From Rhipicephalus microplus (taxonomy: Eukaryota > Arthropoda > Arachnida > Ixodida > Ixodidae): a stretch of 64,000 nt of DNA. Made by a program: the position numbers and the translations under genes. This document shows positions 24,198 through 34,868 of this stretch, one piece after another. The stretch's first letter is position 1. Each line of letters opens with the position of its first letter. The stretch spans positions 5,068,001-5,132,000 of the forward strand of contig NW_027464601.1 of assembly GCF_043290135.1 (NCBI RefSeq), given 5' to 3'. Under the pieces are notes generated by a model. It had not been told where the DNA came from. It saw nothing but the letters and a program-made list of their open reading frames with translations, and made no database searches.

Positions 24198-25721
24198 CGT
24201 TCTATTTCCCAAGTTTTGTTAACGTCCTAAAACACTACACAATCCTCAGCGCAAACCACGCCTGCAGTTTTCGAGAAGCTTCCGGACTGTAGTAGATCAT
24301 TTCGATAAGATCATGCCCACTCTGCGAACTGTACAGATTATTCTGGAACCTACGCCACCGCCAGCGATAACGCTAGAACATTCGATGGCAAGAGTACAAA
24401 TGTCGACGCGCTTTGCCGCTTGTGAGTAGTTGATTGATGGCCGACGCTCCGTTCGCCGCTATCAGTCCAAGGCTGCTACTGTAATCGGACTTTCCGTTTA
24501 CCGCGCACAGGTTCGCCCAAATAAACAGTTAAATTCCAACGCAAAGTCTCCTTTCTTCGGCCACGTCACGACCCCGTGACATCTGGTGGAGGTGCTGCTT
24601 CTTTGATGCTCCGGACGCCCCCTTCAAGCCGCGACCCCAGCCCAAGCAGCAAAGAAGACACGGACGCTAACCCTGAACAGCGAACAAGCCGCCGGCAGAG
24701 GGGACTACAACCAGAGTACGGGCCCCTTCCTGAAGCAGCCAGGCAGACGCGGATCCAGACATCAACTACTGCAACCATGACCGCGCCCGTGCAGCCTGCA
24801 CCACTCCTGCTCCAGTAACCCAAAGAGCCGCCAACTTTCCGTGGTTCGCCACTGGAAGACCCGGAAAGCTGGATCGGAAGGTTCGACCGCGTCACCGCCT
24901 TCAATGACTGGACAGACGATGACAAGCTCCGGCATGTGTATTTCGCCTGAAATGATGCTGCTCGGACCTGGTTCGAGAATCAAGAGCGAAGCCTTACAAC
25001 GTGGGACGTCTTTCGCGCCAGGTTCCTCACCACTTTCGCAAGTGTGGTGCGCAAGGAGAAGGCCGCAGCTCTTCTCAAAACCCGCATGCAGATGCCAAAG
25101 GAAAACATGGCGCTATTCACGGAAGATATGATTAAACTTTTCCGCCGCACTGACTCCGACATGTCCAAGGAGAAGAAGGTCCGTTTGCTCATGCGAGGAG
25201 TAAAGCAGGAACTCTTCGCCGGGCTGATCAGAAACCCGCCAAAGATGATCGCCGAATTCATTTCAGAAGCATCTACGATAGAGAAGACGCTCGAGATGCG
25301 CACGCGGCAATTCAACTGTAGCTGCTCGTCTACAAGCTACGCCGGCATTCAAGCGCTTGGAACCACTGACTTGCGTGAGACGATCCGAGCGATCGTGCAA
25401 GAAGAGCTGCAAAAATTACTTCCTTCAGCGCATCCTCACGTGGAATCCATCGCGGACGTCATACGCCAGGAGATCCAGCAATCGCAGCGCGTTCCTCAGC
25501 CTCAAGAGCCTCTGCTGCAAGCCATGAGCTATGCTGCTGCAGCCCACCGCCACGCCCTCCTCCACGCCCACGCCATAACACTGCTCCATCGCACTTCCGT
25601 CACCAGAAGGAACTGCGATGGAGCAGTGCGATTGACCAGTATTGGAGCAGTGTTGTGCGATGGAGCAGTGGAGCAGGCAGATCAGCGCCTGGCGTGGCAC
25701 AGCCGATGTGACAAGGTGAGA
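24198..25721 (+). mobile_element. Ty3/gypsy fragment: 5' LTR, leader and gag
   Basis: Sequence from about 24198 to 24581 behaves as a 5' LTR: an AATAAA at 24521-24526 lies shortly before a terminus GTGACA at 24576-24581, and a TGGTGGAGGTGCTG primer-binding-type leader follows at 24584. A gag remnant follows (24776-25610). All of pol and the 3' LTR are absent, and the last 110 bases are a jumble of GATGGAGCAGTG words. The exact left end is uncertain: MITE homology stops at about 24197, while the LTR proper could start at TGTAGTAG (24288). Confidence 0.75.
24776..25610 (+). pseudogene. Gypsy gag remnant
   Basis: Plus-strand translation begins MTAPVQPAPLLLQ, hits a stop at about 24817, and continues in other frames with a segment of the form EDPESWIGRFDRVTAFNDW. 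It then settles into a long frame (25044-25330) with KEKAAALLKTRMQMPKENM, a FTEDMIKLFRRTD stretch and KKVRLLMRGVKQELFAGLI, the capsid helices of Ty3/gypsy Gag. The C-terminal region (25380-25600) keeps DLRETIRAIVQEELQKL and an alanine/histidine-rich linker. The zinc knuckle is not reached. Different family from elements 1-3. Confidence 0.8.
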
Positions 25722-26224
25722 TGAACGCCGGTGCGCACGCGCGCCGAGTCATGTCGCAGTGTACTGACGCCTTGAGTGTGGCATGAAGTCATGTTTTTAC
25801 TTGACACGCATCTCATGATTATCATATTTGCATCAGTCGCTTACCTTCGTCATCTATTGACGTCCTATAGTACCAAAATCGGTATAGGTGAAGCTAGCGA
25901 AACTGCCGCGAGCGCATCATGAGCAAGGCATGTAGTCATGTTATTACTTGATACGCGTGTGATGATTCCCACGTTAGTGTGTTTCTCTCTTGTGTTTATC
26001 ATACAGTGATGCCATACTATACGAGTTTCGCAACATGTCTTTTAACAAAACCACCGCAAGAGCAGCAAGACCGTGAAATATAAATCATGACATTGTTGAC
26101 AAACATATCATGATTATTATGTTATGACTAGTCAATATGCTCGTCGTACACTCATGTTATGAAATACTAAGTTTGGTATTGATCCCACTATCTAAACGGC
26201 CAGGAGAGCTAAAAGTGGTGAGCG

Positions 26225-26344
<120 letters not shown>

Positions 26345-26388
26345 CGCTCACATTCGCTGAAGTTCGCGAAAAAATGCTTCACATTTCA

Positions 26389-28420
26389 ATTGAACAAACA
26401 TGGCCTATGGATAATTCACGGTTTGCTGATAATTAGTATGATACGCGCAAGGTGGTGGCGGCTCGCGCTCGATGACGGAACTCCTATGTGTGAGGGCGTG
26501 AGAAAATAGAAAGGACGTCACACGAAGACGTTGGCTATCACGAGTCGGTATGTGGCGCCTTACGCTAGGTGGTGCGGTGAAGTAAAATCAAAGTCGTTTT
26601 GGTGCGCTCGCGCGTTCACAAGGTTGGTGGATAGACAAGGTTGCAGAGCAACGTGCGCTCAAGGCGGCGGCGGCTCGCACTCGAAGACCGAACCATGATG
26701 TGCGAGCGCGCGAGGGAAAAGTGTGCCGTGAAGCTACGCGGGGGCGCCGACCACATCCCGGCCTGCGGGAACGGGAAGCCGAAGCAATGCGGCAGCAGCG
26801 TGTGGACCCAGCTTCATGCTACTCTTCATCATTTGTCACGTGTCCAGTTCACGAAGGTCTTGGGAAGAACGTTATGGCAGATCGTGTAGCTCGAGGCTTC
26901 ACCAACCGTGCGACGGAAGGCACAAACGTTGAACCCTTTTGTTGTACACGTGACATCCTTCTCCAACAAAAGGAGCAATGAAGAGAGTGGGGCATTCCTC
27001 ATAAAGACGTGGATAGCCAACAAAGCAGGGATTGGAGACGCATACAAACCAATAGCTTTCCAAATTCGTGCCATCTAAGTCGAATATATTCCACATATTT
27101 TAAAGAAACATGTTCATGGAGCTCAGAAACACGGACACTCTGCCACGTAACACTGAAGTGCACCAAAAGGCTCACAAAAATTGACAGTTCATACGGTACT
27201 AACCATTCACACTTGTTGCACAGACATGCAGTCGGAGGCATGGCTCGCGGACAAAGCGATGCAGAACCAAATAGCTTTGCTTGACCAGGCCCAGCGGGCC
27301 ACTCGTGCAAGCGGAGCCTTTTATTGAGGGCCCGACCACAACTGCCTTTATTAACTTTTTTTCTGAATGAAGTTTCTTCCTCCTCCTCTCCATCATTCAC
27401 CACGTGGACATGCTGTCATTTTTTCTTTTTGTCAAGAAACTCGGTAGCAGACAGTGTCTCCGTCGGCTTTGCGAAGTGAGAGAGAGAGAGGAGGAGCGTA
27501 GGGGAGGAGGGAGAGCATATACGCAAGTGGAATCAAGATGTAAATGCATTGGGGAGAATGCCAATTTGTAGTGCACAGCACATATAGGGGCGCCACTGAA
27601 AACCACCTAGCGGCAGCCGTTTGACCCGCCGGTGGGCCGCGTAGCAGACACCTCCTTTCACTTCAAGCATGACGAAAGTGCATGTGTGAGATTCGCCGCT
27701 TGTGCGCGTCCCAGACAATTTCTTTTGAGGCGATAGTGCGCGCAAAGGAGCCACACTTCATAATAGTGAACATGTGTCCGACGTGTCAGCTGTGTGGGAC
27801 GACAATGTCACCATACGCTCCAAGTGTTTGCCACAGACAAGCGTCAACAAGCTTCCCTACGAAGTGGAGCTTATCGTAAGTATAGCGCTTTTTTATAACG
27901 TCTTGATAACTAATGCATGCATGCGTGGACGCATAAACCAATGTTTTTTCTCAACAAAGCAGCTTCGTTTTCTTGCCATGTGTTTATATAGTAGATTAGG
28001 AGAAAGCGCTGTCGCACCGGTGCATGGATTTCAAGGGTTCGGCCACGCGAAGGGTCAGCATTGGTAACTCTTTGAAACCAGCACAATAAACTTGGGGAAA
28101 AATTTCTCGGCAGCTTGCATTAGTTGCGCGGGACTGAGTCACTGCGGAGCTTGCGGTCGCCTAGCTTTCCATAGCAGCTTGGCTACATATTCTGGGTGTG
28201 CTCAGATAACAACGTCAGTGCATATCCATCGACCCCCTGAAATTTCACCGAAAAGATATATTTTGTTGTCTTGTCGAGTACATTTCGCTCTTCGACAGCT
28301 ATTTGTTCCGGAAAAAAATTCCTTAGTACGAGATGCATCCGGAGGATCTACGACAATCTGTTTGAAGCAGTTAACAGAGTTCTGGCACAAAATGTTTCTC
28401 TGATGGATGAGGCTTATTCT
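26389..28420. other. Intergenic DNA with dispersed repeat pieces
   Basis: 26640-26810 encodes an arginine/alanine/glutamate-rich stretch (REREAEAMRQQR on plus) reminiscent of STPR-type repeats found in transposon-linked proteins, but with too few units to call. 27388-27415 (CTCTCCATCATTCACCACGTGG) is a third, minisatellite-free copy of the flank seen at 51515-51545 and 21236-21270. The short open frames elsewhere show no family. Confidence 0.4.
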
Positions 28421-28577
28421 GGTTTGCACGTTCGGGAGGAGTGGCGTCTAGCCGCGCTAGACACACTAGTGCCAACGCACGCGCAGACTGCTCAATCAAC
28501 GCATGGTTTGCGCATTCGGGAGGAGCAGCGTATAGCCGCGCCAGACACACAGGTGCCGGTGCGCGCGCAGCTATTTG
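28421..28577. repeat. 84-bp tandem duplication
   Basis: GGTTTGCACGTTCGGGAGGA (28421) and GGTTTGCGCATTCGGGAGGA (28505) start two adjacent copies, the second slightly shorter. Both stay open in the 28271-28861 frame (196 codons, period divisible by three), giving REEWRLAALDT / REEQRIAAPDT. I do not recognise that frame as a gene. The duplication accounts for its middle section. Confidence 0.8.
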
Positions 28578-29061
28578 CCTTCGCTGTGCAGTCACCGTCT
28601 GACACTGCGCTGGCGCCGCTTGATAGCGCCTCTAAGTGGTGTTTGCAGGTGGGTAACATCTGGGAGAGGAATAGCGCAAACGCTGCTCAATGGCACAATA
28701 GAGCCGAGAAGCTTACCTCATCGCATCCCGAAGTAGTTGTCTGGCATTTAGTGGTTCAGCGTACGAAGCATGAAAAGAAGAAGGCGAATAATTCTAGACA
28801 ATCTGGAAAGTTGAAAAATAATCAGCGGACCTTTGCTAACGCTACGTATATCCTGGCATAGCTGAGCAAAGCCACTGAAGTTTTTTTAGTGATTTGCGTA
28901 AAATTTATCAATAATTGGCTATTCAAAACCAACTGTTCCTGTTTTTTTGTGAATCAATCGATCCACAGATAATAATCACGACCTATAAATAATGATGATG
29001 AAAATTATTGCTTCATGCTCGCTCATGATTGTGCTTACTCAATTTACGTCAATTTGGCTAC
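28578..29061. other. Unassigned DNA left of copy C
   Basis: Mostly AT-rich. The end of the unrecognised 28271-28861 frame lies here. No other feature. Confidence 0.4.
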
Positions 29062-29188
29062 ATTTAAGTGCGAAGCATTTCTTAGCCCACTTCAGCGACT
29101 TTGAGCTTATCTGTCTATCTAACTAGCCACCTATGACTTTTAGCTCTCCTGGCCGTTCCGATAATGGTATCAATACCGAAATTCGTAA

Positions 29189-29190
29189 GG

Positions 29191-29222
<32 letters not shown>

Positions 29223-29578
29223 GCCTGGCTACGTCCACTGCAGGACAAAGGCCTCTCCCATGTTCCGCCAGTTAACCCGGTCCTGTGCTTGCTGCTGCCA
29301 ATTTATACCCGCAAACTTCTTAATCTCATCTGCCCACCTAACCTTCTGTCTCCCCCTAACCCACTTCCCTTCTCTGGGAATCCAGTCAGTTACCCTTAAT
29401 GACCAGCGGTTATCCTGTCTACGCGCTACATGCCCTGCCCATGTCCATTTCTTCATCTTGATTTCAGCTATGATATCCTTAACCCCCGTTTGTTCCCTAA
29501 TTCGCTCTGCTCTCTTCTTGTCTCTTAAGGTTACACCTACCATTTTTCTTTCCATTGCTCGCTGCGTCGTCCTCAATC
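29189..29578 (-). mobile_element. RTE LINE 3' fragment inserted in copy C
   Basis: A minus-strand frame encodes the RTE C-terminal end: ERKMVGVTLRDKKRAERIRE, TGVKDIIAEIKMKKWTWAGH, then WSLRVTDWIPREG and WQQQAQDRVNW. It is followed by an LQW terminus and a (GAT)n tail (ATC repeats at 29190-29221). It is open through the whole C-terminal stretch and much less decayed than the 12.95-16.1 kb copy. About 55 bases of copy C found in copy D are missing at the insertion point. Confidence 0.88.
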
Positions 29579-29776
29579 GTGACATATGAAAATCGTGACA
29601 TGTATGTCATGATTCACGTTTCATAGTCCTGTAGCTCTTGTGGTAGTTTTATTCACAAGGCATGTTGCGAAACTTGTATGGTATGACATGACTGCATCCC
29701 GAACACAAGCGACCGACCCTAACGTGAAAGTCATGACAAGCGTGTTATGCAACAATATGACTACATGCCACTCTCA

Positions 29777-30890
29777 TGATGCGGTCGCGGCCGGTTTTTT
29801 AGCTTCAGTTACACCAAATTTGGTTTTACGACACGTGAATGAGTGAAGAAGGTATGATGCCGGTGCAAACATGACAAACATCGTATGCGCGTCATGTAAC
29901 AACAAGACTGCAAGCTACGCTCATGATGCGCTCGCAGCCGTTTTGCTAGCTTCACATTAAGCAAACTCGGTATTACGTGACGCGAACGGATGACATAGGT
30001 AAATGACATATCCGAACATGATAATCACGACATGCGTGTCATTTAACAGCATGATTACATGCCACACTTATGATGCGCTAACAGCTGTTTCGCTAGCCTC
30101 ACATATGCCGAATTTGGTATTACGTGACGCCAATGAATGACGGAGGCATGTGACTGGTGCAAACATGATAATCATGAGATGCGTGTCATGTGAGAATATG
30201 ACTACGTACCACAGACAAGGTTCCATTAAATTTGAACGTGACACGGTGCACGTGCTCGCCGGCGTTCATTTCGTCGCGTCACGCCGGCGTTGCCACTCCA
30301 GGCGCCGCTCCTGCCATATGCTTGCAGGCACACGCCGCGCTGCGTTGCTCTGACGCATGCGCAATTCTGCACGTCAGGCGTCTCTCCGTCACGAAAAGAA
30401 AGAGACGAAGTGTTGTCTGGGTATTTCATCGGCGCGTATTACAGCATATCACATTTCACGCCGGTTGCCGTCGGGTCGCTCCGACAGACGCTAGTCACGC
30501 GGGTCGCGTTTGGCTTCATACTATAGAGTGCTCGCGTTTTTGCTAACGTAGCGTCGCTGTGACCAGCATGCGCGCGCGTCAACGCTACATTGGAGTATAT
30601 TGAGCCCCTCATGATGCGCTCACGGCCGTTTTGCTAGCTCCGCTTAATCCAAATTTGGTGTTACGTGACGTCAATGGATGACAAAATATATGGCTGGTGC
30701 AAACATGATAATCCTTACACGTGTGTCACGTAAGAACATGACAACATACCACGGCCATAGCGTGTTCGCGGCTGTTTTGCTAGCTCCACATATACTTAAC
30801 TTGGTATCACGTGACGTGAACAGATGACGAAGGTAAACGACACATCCAAGAATGATAATCATGACACGAAGGCCATGTACTGCATCGTTT
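29777..30890 (+). repeat. ~146-bp satellite units (3 + 2) in copy C
   Basis: Each unit reads roughly CTCATGATGCGCTCGCGGCC, then GTTTTGCTAGCTTCACATAT, then CAAATTTGGTATTACGTGAC, with later CAAACATGATAATCATGAC and CATGTAACAACATGACTAC. Units begin near 29777, 29924 and 30070, and again at 30610 and 30752 after the MITE. Confidence 0.85.
30217..30609. mobile_element. GC-rich MITE, copy C
   Basis: Bounded by AAGGTTCC... and ...GAGCCCCT and collinear with the MITE in copies B and D. Contains GTGCACGTGCTC, GACGCATGCGC and a CGTCAACGCTACATTGGAGT end block. Short open frames within it are not conserved between copies. Confidence 0.75.
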
Positions 30891-30993
30891 ACCTCTACCT
30901 CGTAATGTTGTGCTGATTTTAAAATGAAATATCAACATTTCTCATTCGAGCTTCGCATATTATCGATTCCCGCTGTGTGTGAGATCTGCCAAT

Positions 30994-32929
30994 ATTTTGT
31001 GCTTCATAACTCGTACGTCACAAAAATAATGCAACGTGTTTTTACAGGTTAATTTAGAACACGTGCTTGGCAGTTATTCTGAAAAGTTTAAAAAAACGAA
31101 GACGGTTTTTTTAAATTACGTTCGAAGTATTGCATTTTTACTCACTTCTCCAACTTTGAGCATTTTAGTTAAGGTTTCAAGTCACTCTCATCAATTTCGT
31201 TCAAAAACTTTGTTAACCTAACATATTGTAATGTTTTCAAAACTTTTGGGAAATTTGAGCAGTATTGAACTTTGTCCGACTTTGCGCTTTTTTTTCTTAA
31301 AATACCAGCATAAAAACTGCGAAGCAATATTGTTTTGTACGCAGAAGCTCTTATTATGTGGAGACAATTTGTCAGACCTATAGCTACAATAGTATTTTTA
31401 GCATCTCATCTAAGTTCCATTTCCGCGAAATTTCCGCGACACTTTTCCGCGACACTTTTCATTTTTTTTAACGAAGGTGAATTTTTTTCGCAACAAAAGT
31501 GGTTTTGTGGTCTTGGCGACTCGGACAACAAAATGTATTTTTTTGATGCGCAATTACAAGATGTCGTCGGTCATGCAACGACGTTCTTATCTGAACACAC
31601 TTGCTAGGTTTTCGCAAGCTATTTTCGCAAAACTTTCTGCAATGTGCTAAAAGCACGTTTGCACTAAGAAACAAGCAAGAGTTGTTTAACACAGTTATCA
31701 CACATTTACTTTTGCCTACCAGTACCTAACGACACGTGCACTCGCGTACACACTCGCGGGAACACTGCTCGCTGGGGCCCACCCGCGTTTCCCAGCCGTG
31801 GCGGCAGATGGCATCGTCGGCACTTTGCGCATCGCCTATAGAAGAGTGGGCCAGGGAAGCGAGCGTTGAGTAGCAAACGCTACCCACGTCGGCATGACCA
31901 GGCGAGAAAGGGGGGAAGCATAGGAGAGTATGGTAAGGGAGCACGCCTAAGCAATGAGTGCGTAAACGCCATCAGAATGGTTGCCTAGAATCGAGGGAGG
32001 GGGAGCGGGCGTAGGCTGGCACACGCTGCCTGCGTCGGCGCAGCGAGCAGAGAGAGAGCGAGAGAACATAGAAGAGGAAAGAGAGGGGGAGGAGACGGGA
32101 ATCTGCAATAAGGTTGGCCACACCGCACACCTGATTGAGCTCGACAATAAGACACTTCGTATTTAATAGCACCAGATGGCCAAATTTCTAGACCCTTTCA
32201 CTATGGCGTCTCACATAGCCATATCTTTGTTTTCGGACGTAAAATCAAATATATGGGAAATTACAATAACAAGAAAATGGTGTGTCTAGCGTGACTGGGG
32301 ACACGATGTGGTGCTGCGAATTTCAATTTAATCACCGATAAAGGAGGTTGGCGCGGCAACCTCTCTAAGCGGGAGACAACAAAACGCCGCGTGGCGGCGC
32401 GTTCTTCAAGAGCCCGCGCGCACCGCCTCTGCACCATAAGGTGACTTGATGCACGCTTAAAACAGAGGGCATCTCTCCGGCACAACTTAATTATTTCATG
32501 CCCCGCCATTGATGGAATTAAGCAGCAATATTTAATTTACACGGATTGGGCCAAATTTCATAAATTGCACGAAGGGAGACCTCCTTCCGACCCAGGCCCA
32601 ACGTTGATCAATGAGTGAGCCAGGTTCGGCAGGACGTGAAATGCGCTACTACAAAAACATGCACTAGTTTTCCCGTAGAAACAGTGAACAGTACACCAGT
32701 TCTTCTACTAGAGCCCTAACACTCACTTTTTAAGAGGTGGAAGAGACAGCGTCTCAATTCTAGGATTCAAAACTGCATGTTACATCAACAGAAACAATAA
32801 AGAGCAATGCAGGTTTCTTTCGAAAGAACAATAGGATGCGGTCTGCAATTCTGTAGATGGTCTATTGAGTAGTGGCTCTAACTGGAACTTAAGCGCTTAC
32901 TTCATCAAACGAATACCTATTCCAAAACA
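30994..32929. other. Unassigned intergenic DNA
   Basis: 31420-31460 has a short TTTTCCGCGACAC tandem. 31730-32110 is GC-rich with AGAGAG-type purine runs. 32220-32650 carries GGCGCGG and GCCGCGTGGCGGC blocks. Open frames are short and on opposing strands; none is recognised. The sequence just before 32930 may already belong to the LINE that follows. Confidence 0.4.
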
Positions 32930-34490
32930 AAGCATGTATAACTAGAAAAATACTCAAAGCTGGACAAGAAACTTCTGAGGAGCAATATATACGTAGCTTG
33001 GCCAGCAAATACCTCCCAGTCAAAGCAGGTCATCCTGCCATGCATTCTGACTGCCAAAGTCAAGACAACCACTTCCTTGATGCGGAGTTCGGAATAGAGG
33101 AAATTCGTCTGGCCCTACATGGCCTATTGTGGCCGAACCGGTCTGCAAGCGTGCAATGGGCACCCCCCCTCTCCCCACCAAAAAAAAAGCGTAGCGCAGG
33201 CTACACGAGAATTGGTGGAATACCGAATTGGTGGAATATCCCACGGAGATGAAACTACTGAGACTTGGAAGAACGCTGCAATCATTTCATCATGAAAGAC
33301 CGCTGTAATAGTCCTCATCCCCAACCCAAGGAAAAATGCCTAGCATGGACAACCTGAGAAGCCTTTCACCTATATCTTGCGTGGGCAGCATTACTGAGCC
33401 TGCAGGTATAAACTGACTTTATGGTTTCGGAGAATATTTACACTTGCCCCTGTGCTATGATTGGATTTAAAGCAGGTCTGTCTGCACAGAATGCTATGAA
33501 GCTGATTAAACATCAGGTTACAGATCAGCAACTCCAGTGACACACGAGCCCTTATAGACCTCTATCTCGAGAAAAATTTGGATAACATACTTTGCTTGCG
33601 TATTTGAGCTCTAAAACCTGTCCTTTGTCACTGACCATACAGCCACTCTCAAGGTTGCTTAACTTGTATCACAACCGCTGGGCCACGGGAAAAACGTACA
33701 CCACAGGCTGCCGTTATCTCGCCTTCGCTATTCAAGATTTTCATGAATAGTCTACGCAAAAAGCTTTTTAAAATTGACGGCATCAGACATACCATGTATG
33801 CTGATGACATCACTATATGGTGTACCACAGGTAGCGATGGTGTGGTGGAGAGTGTTCTTAAAGAAGCCATAGATGTTATTGAAACGAATTTCGAGCCATC
33901 GGGCTTCAAATGCTCTCTATTGAAATTGGAGCTTCCATTTTTATCAACGCAATAAATGTGGTCCACGGGCTAAGGGCTGCGTACCCCTCAAGAATAGCAA
34001 CATTAAGCACGTCACTCGGAGTGGAAGCTACATATGTAGCGTTGATTTAATCACTGTCCTAGGCATGAACATTGCGTCGGGTGGCTGGAACTGTGAAACG
34101 ATAGTCAAGCTTATTGCCAGAACAGATAACCTTGTTCATCTTCAAAACAGATAACGTTGCTCCGAGGGTTTCCAGTGGACATTGTCTACTCAATGAGGAT
34201 AATCTTCTTCGTTTATTGCATGCCTTTATCCACGGCCACTTCACGTATGTGCGTACTAGTGAGTATAGAAAGAAGCAAATTGAACCCAATACTTTTTCAA
34301 AGCAATGCATTCAGTTCACAGCTGTGCAAAAAATGCGAGGTGCCGGGAGAAATAAAATGAAAACAAATGAGGGCAGGGAGCTCAATAATAGGTTTGCAAT
34401 GTATCCGACGGTTCAGGCATTGAAAATTACGTTGGTTTCAGAAAGCCTTGAGAAAAATGCGCACAACTGGAAATTAAGCTTACCAATTTA
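32930..34490 (+). mobile_element. I/Jockey-like non-LTR retrotransposon, decayed ORF2
   Basis: From 32940 the plus strand gives EEQYIRSLASKYLP, then LDAEFGIEEIRLALHGL (pre-RT helix). Near 33310-33360 degenerate PNPRKNA and LRSLSPI words mark the RT fingers, then AQNAMKLIKHQ. The palm box QAAVISPSLFKIFMNSL is near 33700, followed by the catalytic IRHTMYADDITIW (YADD, about 33783-33822). After a frameshift come LGMNIASGGWNCETI and LLNEDNLLRLLHAFIHGHFTYV (about 34060-34260), the thumb/post-RT region. A GC/A-rich insert at 33168-33190 and several stops break it. Inactive. Confidence 0.8.
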
Positions 34491-34632
34491 AAAGAGAAAG
34501 AAGGAGGCATTCAGTTTCTTGCCCGCTGAGGCGGATGCACAACAGAATGTCAGTTCTTAAGAGAAGTGCAGTGTACTTTTCTTTCACACAAAGAGGAGTT
34601 AAAACGACAGCGCCAAACGGATATGGCTAATT

Positions 34633-34659
34633 AGACAGACAGATAGATAGATAGATAAT

Positions 34660-34718
<59 letters not shown>

Positions 34719-34786
34719 GTCGATAGATAGACAGACAGACAGACAGACAGATAGATAGATAAATAGATAGGTAGAGAGATAGATAG

Positions 34787-34817
<31 letters not shown>

Positions 34818-34868
34818 GATAGATAGATAGATAAAGAGAGAGATAGATAGATAGATAGATAGATAGAT
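34633..34868. repeat. Imperfect (GATA)n/(GACA)n microsatellite
   Basis: GATA array with GACA and AAAT/AGAG variants. Unlike the family H arrays, it has no GCTTCGCATTT motif next to it, so it arose independently or lost its host element. Confidence 0.95.

Larger units (their letters stand above)
23908..25773. mobile_element. GC-rich MITE (copy B) interrupted by a gypsy fragment
   Basis: The left arm 23908-24197 begins AAGGGCCCAATATACTCCGA and the right arm 25722-25773 ends ACTGACGCCTT. The two arms match, in order and orientation, the uninterrupted MITE copies at 30217-30609 and 52750-53106 (inverse strand). The ends are imperfect inverted repeats of AAGG(G/C)CCCAAT type. It is non-coding. 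Confidence 0.8.
29062..30993 (+). mobile_element. Family H element, copy C
   Basis: The 5' subterminal motif AGTGCGAAGCATTT is at 29067-29080. The GATA/TATC microsatellite is shrunk to a few units (29109-29126). A 390-bp RTE fragment is inserted at 29189-29578. Three satellite units (about 29777-30216), a MITE (30217-30609) and two more units (30610-30890) follow. The 3' subterminal motif GAGCTTCGCATAT is at 30948-30960, with a weakened hairpin (30967-30983) and the terminal GATCTGCCAAT. Collinear with copy D apart from the RTE insertion and the microsatellite length. Confidence 0.85.

Noticed and set aside
26640..26810. STPR-type repeat protein (REREAEAMRQQR-like)
   Set aside because: Only about two weak units, frame broken; not enough to claim a domain.
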